Assembly (NCBI RefSeq): GCF_019970045.1
Contig: NZ_JAHXYI010000006.1
Location: 310,001 to 374,000, forward strand
Length of the DNA stretch: 64,000 nucleotides
Reading direction: 5' to 3'
Source: Chryseobacterium sp. GVT01B
Lineage (GTDB): Bacteria > Bacteroidota > Bacteroidia > Flavobacteriales > Weeksellaceae
Both the position numbers and the translations under genes were made by a program. Every line of letters begins with the position of its first letter. Positions within the stretch are counted from its first letter, which is position 1. Shown piece after piece: positions 18,249-25,392 of this stretch. The notes beneath the pieces are model-generated. The model saw only the letters and a program-made list of their open reading frames with translations. It ran no database searches and was not told where the DNA came from.

Positions 18249-19463
18249 ATGGAGAAGAAAACTATTGTATGTATTTCGTGCTATTATAAAGGCTACGATT
18301 TTATGGACGAAATGAAGAATCTCGGCAATAAAATCATCTTAGTAACCTCTGAAAACCTTAAAGAAAAAAACTGGCCCTGGCATGCGATTGATGAGGTATT
18401 TTATATGCCGGAACTCAAACCGTCCGTATGGAATCTGGAGCATCTGATTCAGGGATTTTCCCACCTGATGAAAACCAGAAAAGTAGATGCTGTAGTGGCA
18501 TTGGATGATTATGATGTAGAAAAAGCAGCATTAATCAGAGAGACATTCCGTATTCCGGGAATGGGACAGACCACACACCGCTATTTCAGGGATAAACTGG
18601 CTATGCGGCAGAAAGCAAAAGATTCAGAGATCGGCGTTCCTGAATTTACAGCTGTATTCAATGATAATGAAGTCAACGAGTTTACAGACCGCGTTCCTGC
18701 GCCATGGGTACTGAAACCCCGCTCTGAAGCTTCAGCATCAGGAATCAAAAAAATAACGTCCAAAGAACAGCTTTACGAGGCATTAGAAACACTGGGAGAA
18801 GAACGTCATCTTTTTTTACTGGAAAGTTTTAAACCCGGAGACGTTTACCATGTGGACAGCCTTACTTTTAATAAAAAAATTATATTCACTTCTGCCTCAA
18901 AATACCTTGCTCCTCCTATGCAGGTTTCCCATGAAGGCGGCGTATTCCGGTCCAAGACTTTAGGCCGGTATTCTGAAGAGTTCAAAGCTCTGGAAGAAAT
19001 TAATGCCAAAGTACTTTCCAGCTTCGGATTGATTAATGGGGCTACCCATACAGAATTTATCCGCGGAAAAGAAGATGGCAAATGGTATTTCCTTGAAACC
19101 TCTTCAAGGGTTGGCGGTGCTCATATTCCGGACCTGGTAGAAGCATCAAGCGGCATCAATATCTGGAGAGAATGGGCGAAAATTGAAGATGCTCTTCTGA
19201 AAGGCAGTGATTACAGTGTTTCACCGCCCACAGGATATTATTCAGGGCTGATTGTTGCTTTGATTAAAGATAAAGAACCTGATTACAGCAGTTTTGAATG
19301 TGAAGAAGTTGTAAAGTTTCTTCCGATAGATTATCACGTCGGGATTGTTTACAAATCCGGTGATGCCTCCGTGGTACAGGAGAGACTGGACTCTGCAGCA
19401 GAAATGATTCATGCAGATATGCTGAATATTCTACCTCCAAAAAGCAATAAGTTGAGTTCCTAA
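18249..19463 (+). CDS. ATP-grasp carboxylate-amine ligase, BacD/carbamoyl-phosphate-synthase-like
   Basis: A 404-residue ATP-grasp enzyme, expected to activate a carboxylate as acyl-phosphate and join it to an amine or thiol. The N-terminal Rossmann-like part (1-110) is followed by the grasp with WVLKPRSEASASGI (Lys and flexible loop) and LLESFKPGDVYHVDS. The metal-binding end is WYFLETSSRVGGAHIPDLVEAS, close in form to amino-acid ligases such as BacD. It is the first gene of a plus-strand run, three bases before the next gene. Substrates are unknown; a peptide or amide bond is the likely product. Confidence 0.88.
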   Translation: MEKKTIVCISCYYKGYDFMDEMKNLGNKIILVTSENLKEKNWPWHAIDEVFYMPELKPSVWNLEHLIQGFSHLMKTRKVDAVVALDDYDVEKAALIRETFRIPGMGQTTHRYFRDKLAMRQKAKDSEIGVPEFTAVFNDNEVNEFTDRVPAPWVLKPRSEASASGIKKITSKEQLYEALETLGEERHLFLLESFKPGDVYHVDSLTFNKKIIFTSASKYLAPPMQVSHEGGVFRSKTLGRYSEEFKALEEINAKVLSSFGLINGATHTEFIRGKEDGKWYFLETSSRVGGAHIPDLVEASSGINIWREWAKIEDALLKGSDYSVSPPTGYYSGLIVALIKDKEPDYSSFECEEVVKFLPIDYHVGIVYKSGDASVVQERLDSAAEMIHADMLNILPPKSNKLSS

Positions 19464-19466
19464 AAA

Positions 19467-19745
19467 ATGAAGCGTGACATTGATATTCAAAATGTTATTG
19501 AATTCATAATATACAATCTGCCAGAAGATTCCATACTAAAATGTAATTTAGAAAACATAAGCCCGGGAAAATGGCAAAGCAAAGCATATTATCAGTTCGT
19601 TGACTCAACTCATGCCAACAAACCTGGCTCAACATGGATCTTTAAAGAAAATATAATCCTCGAACATCCGAAATCAGGAACAATTGTACTGGATATTTTA
19701 GAAAAAGATCAGCTTGGAGGAATTGAATTTATCAAATTAATATAA
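19467..19745 (+). CDS. Unknown 92-residue protein of the ligase cluster
   Basis: I do not recognise this protein. It has no signal peptide or membrane segment, one Cys, and a mixed alpha/beta composition. Its start lies three bases after the first ATP-grasp gene and it ends 28 bases before the esterase gene, so it is almost surely translated with them. It lacks a Gly-Gly end or a phosphopantetheine-type Ser motif, so nothing marks it as a carrier protein. Confidence 0.75.
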   Translation: MKRDIDIQNVIEFIIYNLPEDSILKCNLENISPGKWQSKAYYQFVDSTHANKPGSTWIFKENIILEHPKSGTIVLDILEKDQLGGIEFIKLI

Positions 19746-19773
19746 GCACAGTATTAAAATTAAACAAAGAAAA

Positions 19774-20487
19774 ATGCCTCATATAGAACATACAGAGTAT
19801 TACTCAAATATATTGGGAATCAGCCTCAAGGTAGAAGTGACCGGACATTACGGTCATCCTATCATCATGTTTCCTACTTCTCAGGGACAATATACTCAAA
19901 ATCATGATTTCCATCTTAACGGTAGTATCAATTGGTTTATAGAACAGGGAAAAGTAAAGCTTTACAATGTTCAGACTATTGACAGCTGGAGTTTTTATGA
20001 TGATAAAATTTCTCCCCAGCAAAGAATAAGAAACTATGAACGATATGTACAGTTTCTGATCCAGGAATTCGTTCCTTATATTCAGAAGCTTCATAAAACC
20101 CATCGCGTAGCCGTAGCCGGAGCCAGTTTTGGAGGGTATCACGCTGCCAATTTTGCATTCAGATTTCCTGACGTGGTTTCTCATCTGTTCTGCCTTTCCG
20201 GAGCGTTCAGTATAAGAAATTTTATGGACGGCTATTCTGATGAAACTGTTTACTTCAACTGTCCGAGGGAATTTGTAAGAAATGATGAAGCCTGGAAATA
20301 TAAACACATGCATATTGTGCTCAGCACTTCTGATCAGGATATCTGCAAAGATAAAAATGTTGAAATGGCCGAAATTTTAAGACTGAAAGGAATAGACTTC
20401 TGGTATGATGAAAGAAAATGGATAGGCCACGACTGGCCACTGTGGAGAATGGTATTCCCAACCTTTATAGGAAACTTTTTCTCTTGA
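19774..20487 (+). CDS. Esterase-like alpha/beta hydrolase of the ligase cluster
   Basis: A 237-residue single-domain alpha/beta hydrolase of the putative-esterase (Fes/esterase D) family. Nucleophile Ser118 sits in GASFGGYHAANFAF, a candidate acid in STSDQD (about 189-194), and His219 in GHDWPLWR. There is no signal peptide, so it acts in the cytosol. Within a run of ligases it may hydrolyse or transfer an ester or thioester intermediate, or edit a product; this is inference from position. Confidence 0.85.
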   Translation: MPHIEHTEYYSNILGISLKVEVTGHYGHPIIMFPTSQGQYTQNHDFHLNGSINWFIEQGKVKLYNVQTIDSWSFYDDKISPQQRIRNYERYVQFLIQEFVPYIQKLHKTHRVAVAGASFGGYHAANFAFRFPDVVSHLFCLSGAFSIRNFMDGYSDETVYFNCPREFVRNDEAWKYKHMHIVLSTSDQDICKDKNVEMAEILRLKGIDFWYDERKWIGHDWPLWRMVFPTFIGNFFS

Positions 20488-20542
20488 AACAATATAAAAG
20501 ACAAATAGAAAAAAATATACACCCATCTTAAAAACAAAAATT

Positions 20543-21496
20543 ATGACAAAAAAAGTAGGAATTCTTTTCGGTATGGAAGACACGTTTCCCTGGGCATTTA
20601 TAGACAAAGTGAATGAACTGGGAGGTGGAGAAATCATAGCTGAACCCGTTACCATCGACAAATTAGAACAGGGTGCAGACTATGGTTATGCGGTAATCAT
20701 CGACAGAATTTCGCAGGACGTTCCCTTTTACAGAGCTTACCTTAAAAATGCAGCTCTTAATGGCACTTATGTAATCAACAATCCATTCTGGTGGAGTGCT
20801 GACGAGAAATTTTTCAACAATGCCCTGATGTCTAAACTTGGCATTCCACTTCCTAAGACTGTTTTGCTGCCTTCACACGAAAGGCCGAACAATACTTCTG
20901 AAACTTCATTCAGAAACCTGAAATTTCCACATGACTGGGAATATATCTTTAATTATGTAGGATTTCCGGCATACATGAAGCCTCACGACGGCGGTGGCTG
21001 GAAAAATGTTTACAGAGTGGAAAACCCGGATGACCTTTGGAACAAATTAGGCGAAACGGAGCAGCTGGTGATGATGGTACAGGAAGAAATAATCTTTGAT
21101 GATTATTACAGAGTTTACTGTCTGGGCAGAAAATATGTTCACATCATGCCTTACGAACCGAGAAATGCTCCTCATCTGAGATATGCTACTACGCATCAGA
21201 CAGAAGGTAAAGAACTTGAAAAACTACTGAAAACCATCCATGATTATACCATTACCATGAATGAGGCGTTGGGGTATGACTTCAACACGGTAGAATTTGC
21301 CGTAAGAGATGGTATTCCTTATGCAATTGACTTCTGCAACCCGGCTCCGGATGCGGACAGAAATTCTGTAGGGGAAGAAAATTTTGCATGGATCATAGAA
21401 CATGCTGCAAAACTGGCTATAGAAAAAGCTAAAGAATATGTTCCGGGAAAACCTAACATTACTTGGGGAGCCTTTGTGAAAGATTCCATAAAATAA
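20543..21496 (+). CDS. ATP-grasp ligase (RimK/glutathione synthetase-like)
   Basis: A 317-residue ATP-grasp protein. The central and C-terminal parts show AYMKPHDGGGWKNVYRV (ATP-binding Lys and loop), MMVQEEI (adenine-binding strand end) and VRDGIPYAIDFCNPAPDAD (metal-binding Asp/Asn). It differs clearly from the first ATP-grasp protein of the cluster, so the two are not recent duplicates. It probably adds an amino acid or other amine to a carboxylate. It lies 55 bases after the esterase and 30 before the YbdK-type ligase. Confidence 0.87.
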   Translation: MTKKVGILFGMEDTFPWAFIDKVNELGGGEIIAEPVTIDKLEQGADYGYAVIIDRISQDVPFYRAYLKNAALNGTYVINNPFWWSADEKFFNNALMSKLGIPLPKTVLLPSHERPNNTSETSFRNLKFPHDWEYIFNYVGFPAYMKPHDGGGWKNVYRVENPDDLWNKLGETEQLVMMVQEEIIFDDYYRVYCLGRKYVHIMPYEPRNAPHLRYATTHQTEGKELEKLLKTIHDYTITMNEALGYDFNTVEFAVRDGIPYAIDFCNPAPDADRNSVGEENFAWIIEHAAKLAIEKAKEYVPGKPNITWGAFVKDSIK

Positions 21497-21526
21497 CATT
21501 GAAAAGAATTAAAAAACACAAAACAA

Positions 21527-22648
21527 ATGCATCATCAGTTTACTATTGGAATTGAAGAAGAATATCAGATCATTGATGTCGAAAGCAGAGATCTTGTTTC
21601 TCATGTTTCAAAAATCATTGAGGGCGGCAAAGCGGTTTTAAGTGAAAATTTAAAGCACGAAATGCACGAATCCATGATTGAAATGGAAACAGGAATCTGC
21701 CAGAATATTCAGGAAGCGAGAGCAGAATTAACGAATTTAAGACGTCATCTTATCAATATTGCCCATGAACAGGGGCTTCGCGTTTCCGGAGGAGGCACAC
21801 ATCCCTTTTCACACTGGTCGGATAACAACATCACCCAAGGCGAAAGATATATCAAAATTGTAGATGATATGGGAGATGTGGCCCGTGAAAACCTTATTTT
21901 CGGTTTGCATGTTCATATTGGAATTCCTAATCGTGAAGAAGGCGTGAGAATTCAGAATGTAATGCGTTACTTTCTTCCTCACGTGTATGCTCTTTCTACC
22001 AATTCACCATTCTGGATCGGAAGATATACAGGTTTTAAATCTTACAGACAGGAAATCTTCGTAAAATTCCCCAGAACCGGTATTCCAAGTTATTTTAACT
22101 CTCTGGCAGAATTTGACAGCTATGTAGATCTTCTGGTGAAAACAGGAACCATCGACAATGCTAAGAAAATATGGTGGGATCTGCGCGTACATCCGTTCTA
22201 CCCTACCATTGAATTCAGAATCTGCGATATGCCCCTGAGAATTGATGAAACGGTGTGCCTTGCAGCTATTATGCAGTGCCTTGTTGCTAAAATCTATAAG
22301 CTTCATCAGCAAAATCTGAGTTTCAGAAGCTACAGAAGACTGCTGTTGAATGAAAATAAATGGCGCGCTTCCAAAAGTGGTATTGAAGCCCATCTGATTG
22401 ATTTCGGAAAAGAAGAATCCGTTCCATATCCTCATTTGTTAAAAGAACTTCTGGAGTTTATTGATGATGTGGTAGATGATCTGGGATGTCGCCAAGAAGT
22501 AGAATATGCCTGGAAAATTCTTGAAAACGGAACCGGTGCAGACAGACAGCTTCAGATCTTCAAGGAGACGGGCGATCTCACGAAAGTTGTTGATTATATG
22601 ATCTCTGAAACGGAGTATGGCATAACACATGGTGAACCTGCTTCATAA
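21527..22648 (+). CDS. YbdK-type carboxylate-amine ligase (GCS2 family)
   Basis: A 373-residue member of the glutamate-cysteine ligase family 2 (glutamine synthetase-like fold). The family start FTIGIEEEYQIID supplies metal-binding Glu residues; GGGTHPFSHW, FGLHVHIGI and FYPTIEFRICD are the other conserved blocks. YbdK proteins show weak gamma-glutamyl-cysteine ligase activity in E. coli, but many relatives make other amide bonds. It is embedded among two ATP-grasp ligases and an amidotransferase, which favours a dedicated biosynthetic role over glutathione synthesis. Confidence 0.92.
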   Translation: MHHQFTIGIEEEYQIIDVESRDLVSHVSKIIEGGKAVLSENLKHEMHESMIEMETGICQNIQEARAELTNLRRHLINIAHEQGLRVSGGGTHPFSHWSDNNITQGERYIKIVDDMGDVARENLIFGLHVHIGIPNREEGVRIQNVMRYFLPHVYALSTNSPFWIGRYTGFKSYRQEIFVKFPRTGIPSYFNSLAEFDSYVDLLVKTGTIDNAKKIWWDLRVHPFYPTIEFRICDMPLRIDETVCLAAIMQCLVAKIYKLHQQNLSFRSYRRLLLNENKWRASKSGIEAHLIDFGKEESVPYPHLLKELLEFIDDVVDDLGCRQEVEYAWKILENGTGADRQLQIFKETGDLTKVVDYMISETEYGITHGEPAS

Positions 22649-22681
22649 TATTTTTGGTAACTTTACAAAAAATATGATGTA

Positions 22682-23515
22682 ATGAAAAATATTCGAATTG
22701 CTCTGCTTGACATGAACAACAATCATGTGAATCAAGGTTTTAGGAACATTAAAGAAATTTCTGAAGCATTTCAGCAGAACTCTGAAGAAAATGTTGTCAT
22801 CAAAACGTTTGATGTAAGATATAAAGATGAAATGCCCGAAATCGGAGATTTTGATATATTTATTTCTTCTGGCGGACCGGGAAACCCACATCGGGAAGGT
22901 TTGGCGTGGGAAGACAGATTTGCCCATTTTCTGGATTCCGTTTTAGAGCATAATAAATTCAGTGAAGGTAAAAAATACCTTTTTCTGATTTGCCATTCAT
23001 TCCAGTTGGCAAGTATTCACTGGAATCTTGGTAATATCTGTAAAAGAAAGTCTTATTCCTTTGGAGTAATGCCTGTTCATAAAACAGATGAAGGCAAAGA
23101 GGAATTCCTGTTCAGAAATCTTCAGGATCCTTTTTATGCAGTAGATTCCAGAGCTTATCAGTTTATTGAGCCGGATCATGACCGTTTTGAAGAACTTGGA
23201 ATGACTGTCATGGCAATTGAAAAATTCCGTCCTCATATCAATCTGGAAAGAGCGGTAATGGCGGTTCGTTTTTCGGAAGAAATATTCGGAACACAGTTTC
23301 ACCCTGAAGCCAATCCTGAATCTCTGATTGAAAATCTGAAAGATGAAAAAAACAGAGAAGCCATGATCGAAAATTTCGGAATGGAAAAATATCTTGAAAC
23401 CATGGACAGAATAGACGATGAAGACAAAATCATCCTCACCAGGAATCAGATTCTTCCAAGATTCCTTCAGTTTGCAAAAAAAAACATTTTGAAAGAAGCT
23501 GAGACTTTGGTTTAA
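22682..23515 (+). CDS. Class I glutamine amidotransferase-like protein
   Basis: A 277-residue GATase-I protein. The nucleophile is Cys104 in FLICHSFQL, and the His/Glu pair is His207 and Glu209 in GTQFHPEANPES, so the triad is complete. The usual elbow GxCxG is altered (Ile before Cys, Ser two after). There is no synthase domain, so it could feed ammonia to a ligase in the cluster or hydrolyse gamma-glutamyl bonds. It lies 33 bases after the YbdK-type ligase gene. Confidence 0.88.
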   Translation: MKNIRIALLDMNNNHVNQGFRNIKEISEAFQQNSEENVVIKTFDVRYKDEMPEIGDFDIFISSGGPGNPHREGLAWEDRFAHFLDSVLEHNKFSEGKKYLFLICHSFQLASIHWNLGNICKRKSYSFGVMPVHKTDEGKEEFLFRNLQDPFYAVDSRAYQFIEPDHDRFEELGMTVMAIEKFRPHINLERAVMAVRFSEEIFGTQFHPEANPESLIENLKDEKNREAMIENFGMEKYLETMDRIDDEDKIILTRNQILPRFLQFAKKNILKEAETLV

Positions 23516-23693
23516 AAGGCTGGAAGCTGGAAGTTATTTTCAGTTAAGACTACTGAAGATCCTTTTATTCATGAACTGACAGGATAAATATTTTCATGTT
23601 TAAGAACTTCGCTCTCCTAGTTTCCAGTTCCTTACTACATAATAACAATCGGGCAGAAATGCTCGATTTTTTAACATCACAAAAGAAAAAAAT

Positions 23694-24872
23694 ATGATCC
23701 CAAAATACAGAAAACAGTACAATCAGGAGTTTTCGGATGAAAAATACAATCAATTAAAAAATATACTGGCAGAAAAAGGAGGTACAGCACCTACTTTCAG
23801 GGTTTCCGAAAGCCCTATTTTTTTGACTAAAGAGTTTGAAAGTAAACTTATCGATGCCAGCGAAAGTATCATCAGCCAGATCAAGGCTATGCCCACAGAA
23901 GTACTTCAGAAAGCTGTACCTGAAAACTGCAGGGTTCCCAATGATACGGACCAACCCCATTTTTTCACCATAGATTTTGGAGTCTGCAAAAATGAGAACG
24001 GAGAAATAGAGCCTCAACTAATAGAGCTTCAAGCGTTTCCTTCTTTATATGCTTTTCAGAAAGTATATGAGGAAACCTATTGTGAAGTCTACCCTTTTCT
24101 TTCGGAAATCAAAAATCCAATGCCTCATGAAACTTTTAAGAACTATTTAAAAGAATTAATTGTAGGAGATGAAAATCCTGAAAATGTAATCCTTCTTGAA
24201 ATATTCCCGGAAAAACAGAAAACAGCGATTGATTTTGCTTTAACAGAAAAATTATTGGGAATAAAAACCGTATGTCTGACGAAAGTAAAAAAAGAAGGCA
24301 AGAAACTGTATTATGAAAATAACGGAAAGCTTACCGAAATCAAGAGAATTTACAACCGTGTTATATTTGATGAACTGGACAATATTCCCAATCTTACCAC
24401 AGAATTTGATTTCCGTGAAGAAGTAGATGTTCAATGGATCACCCACCCCAATTGGTTCTTTAAAATTTCAAAATTTCTTTTACCTTTATTACAACATCAG
24501 TTTGTCCCGAAGAGTTATTTTCTGCATGAATTCCCGGAAAATGAAAACCTTGAAGATTTTGTTTTGAAACCTTTATTTTCATTCGCAGGAAGCGGAGTCA
24601 ATTTAAATCCGACAAAAGAAGTTACAGACTCTATTCAGGATAAAGAAAACTATATTTTGCAGAGAAAAGTCCACTATGAACCCATTTTTGAAGATATCAA
24701 CGGAGAATTTTCAAAAGCAGAGATCCGTTTGTTGTATATTTGGAGGGAAAATGACGAACGCCCTATCCTACTGGAAAATCTTGGAAGAATGACAAAAGCC
24801 GCCATGGTCAATGTAGATTTCAATAAAAAAGATGCCATCTGGATCGGTAGTTCGAATGCTTTTTTTGGATAG
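23694..24872 (+). CDS. ATP-grasp-like protein of unknown substrate
   Basis: A 392-residue protein with an unfamiliar N-terminal half. The C-terminal part has FVLKPLFSFAGSGVNL, which looks like the ATP-binding strand and glycine loop of an ATP-grasp fold, then YILQRKVHYEP and AEIRLLYIW. The resemblance is to divergent ATP-grasp proteins of the glutathionylspermidine-synthase kind, and I am not sure of the catalytic residues. A 178-bp spacer separates it from the amidotransferase, so it may have its own promoter. That spacer carries the words ggctggaagctggaag and gtttccagttcc, a loose inverted pair. Confidence 0.7.
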   Translation: MIPKYRKQYNQEFSDEKYNQLKNILAEKGGTAPTFRVSESPIFLTKEFESKLIDASESIISQIKAMPTEVLQKAVPENCRVPNDTDQPHFFTIDFGVCKNENGEIEPQLIELQAFPSLYAFQKVYEETYCEVYPFLSEIKNPMPHETFKNYLKELIVGDENPENVILLEIFPEKQKTAIDFALTEKLLGIKTVCLTKVKKEGKKLYYENNGKLTEIKRIYNRVIFDELDNIPNLTTEFDFREEVDVQWITHPNWFFKISKFLLPLLQHQFVPKSYFLHEFPENENLEDFVLKPLFSFAGSGVNLNPTKEVTDSIQDKENYILQRKVHYEPIFEDINGEFSKAEIRLLYIWRENDERPILLENLGRMTKAAMVNVDFNKKDAIWIGSSNAFFG

Positions 24873-24895
24873 ACAACTTATAAAACTAATAATAC

Positions 24896-25354
24896 ATGGA
24901 AGAAAAGTCAACAGCTTTTGCAGAATTTGACAATAACATTTTAACACGAAGAAGAAATCTATTACCCACCTGGATTAAAGTTTTCTTATGGATATTTTTA
25001 ATCGGAGGTGCATTATCTGCTATTTTTTTGATAGCAGGCTCACTGATGACTCATGTCTCTTTATCTATATACGGGATAAGTGCTAACCATCCCTATTCAA
25101 TGACAGGACTTTTGATCTGCTTTTTATTTTTGTTTAAAGGTATTGTTGCTTATGGACTTTGGTTTGAACAAAATTGGGCAGTACAGGCTGCAATAGTTGA
25201 CGCAATCATAGGAATTGGGATTTGCCTCATTATGATGGTCATTATTCCATTTACCATTCCAACAATCAGCTTTACAATCAGATTAGAACTTATTCCTTTG
25301 TATTTTTATCTTAAAAAAATGCAGAACATAAAGAAAACCTGGGAAAGCTTATAA
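24896..25354 (+). CDS. Small membrane protein of unknown function
   Basis: A 152-residue protein with about four membrane helices (near 25-50, 65-90, 95-125 and a shorter one around 125-140) and a Lys-rich end. I recognise no family motif. It starts 23 bases after the last ATP-grasp-like gene and is followed by a terminator shared with cphA, so it is probably the last gene of that transcript. A transport role for the cluster's product is possible but unsupported. Confidence 0.75.
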   Translation: MEEKSTAFAEFDNNILTRRRNLLPTWIKVFLWIFLIGGALSAIFLIAGSLMTHVSLSIYGISANHPYSMTGLLICFLFLFKGIVAYGLWFEQNWAVQAAIVDAIIGIGICLIMMVIIPFTIPTISFTIRLELIPLYFYLKKMQNIKKTWESL

Positions 25355-25360
25355 AAAACA

Positions 25361-25385
25361 AAACCTCCGAAATTTCCGGAGGTTT
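25361..25385. terminator. Bidirectional terminator between the ligase cluster and cphA
   Basis: AAACCTCCG at 25361-25369 pairs with CGGAGGTTT at 25377-25385 with a 7-base loop; A and T runs flank it on both sides. The genes on either side converge. Confidence 0.8.
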
Positions 25386-25392
25386 ATTTTTT

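Noticed and set aside
21527..22648. Calling the GCS2 protein a true glutamate-cysteine ligase for glutathione
   Set aside because: It has the YbdK pattern, has no dedicated glutathione synthetase partner and lies in a ligase cluster, so the substrate was left open.
23516..23693. Inverted words ggctggaagctggaag and gtttccagttcc as a possible terminator or mobile end
   Set aside because: The pairing is partial, the spacing is over 90 bases, and no T run follows; similar words (ggaagctggagg near 10018) are scattered in intergenic DNA.
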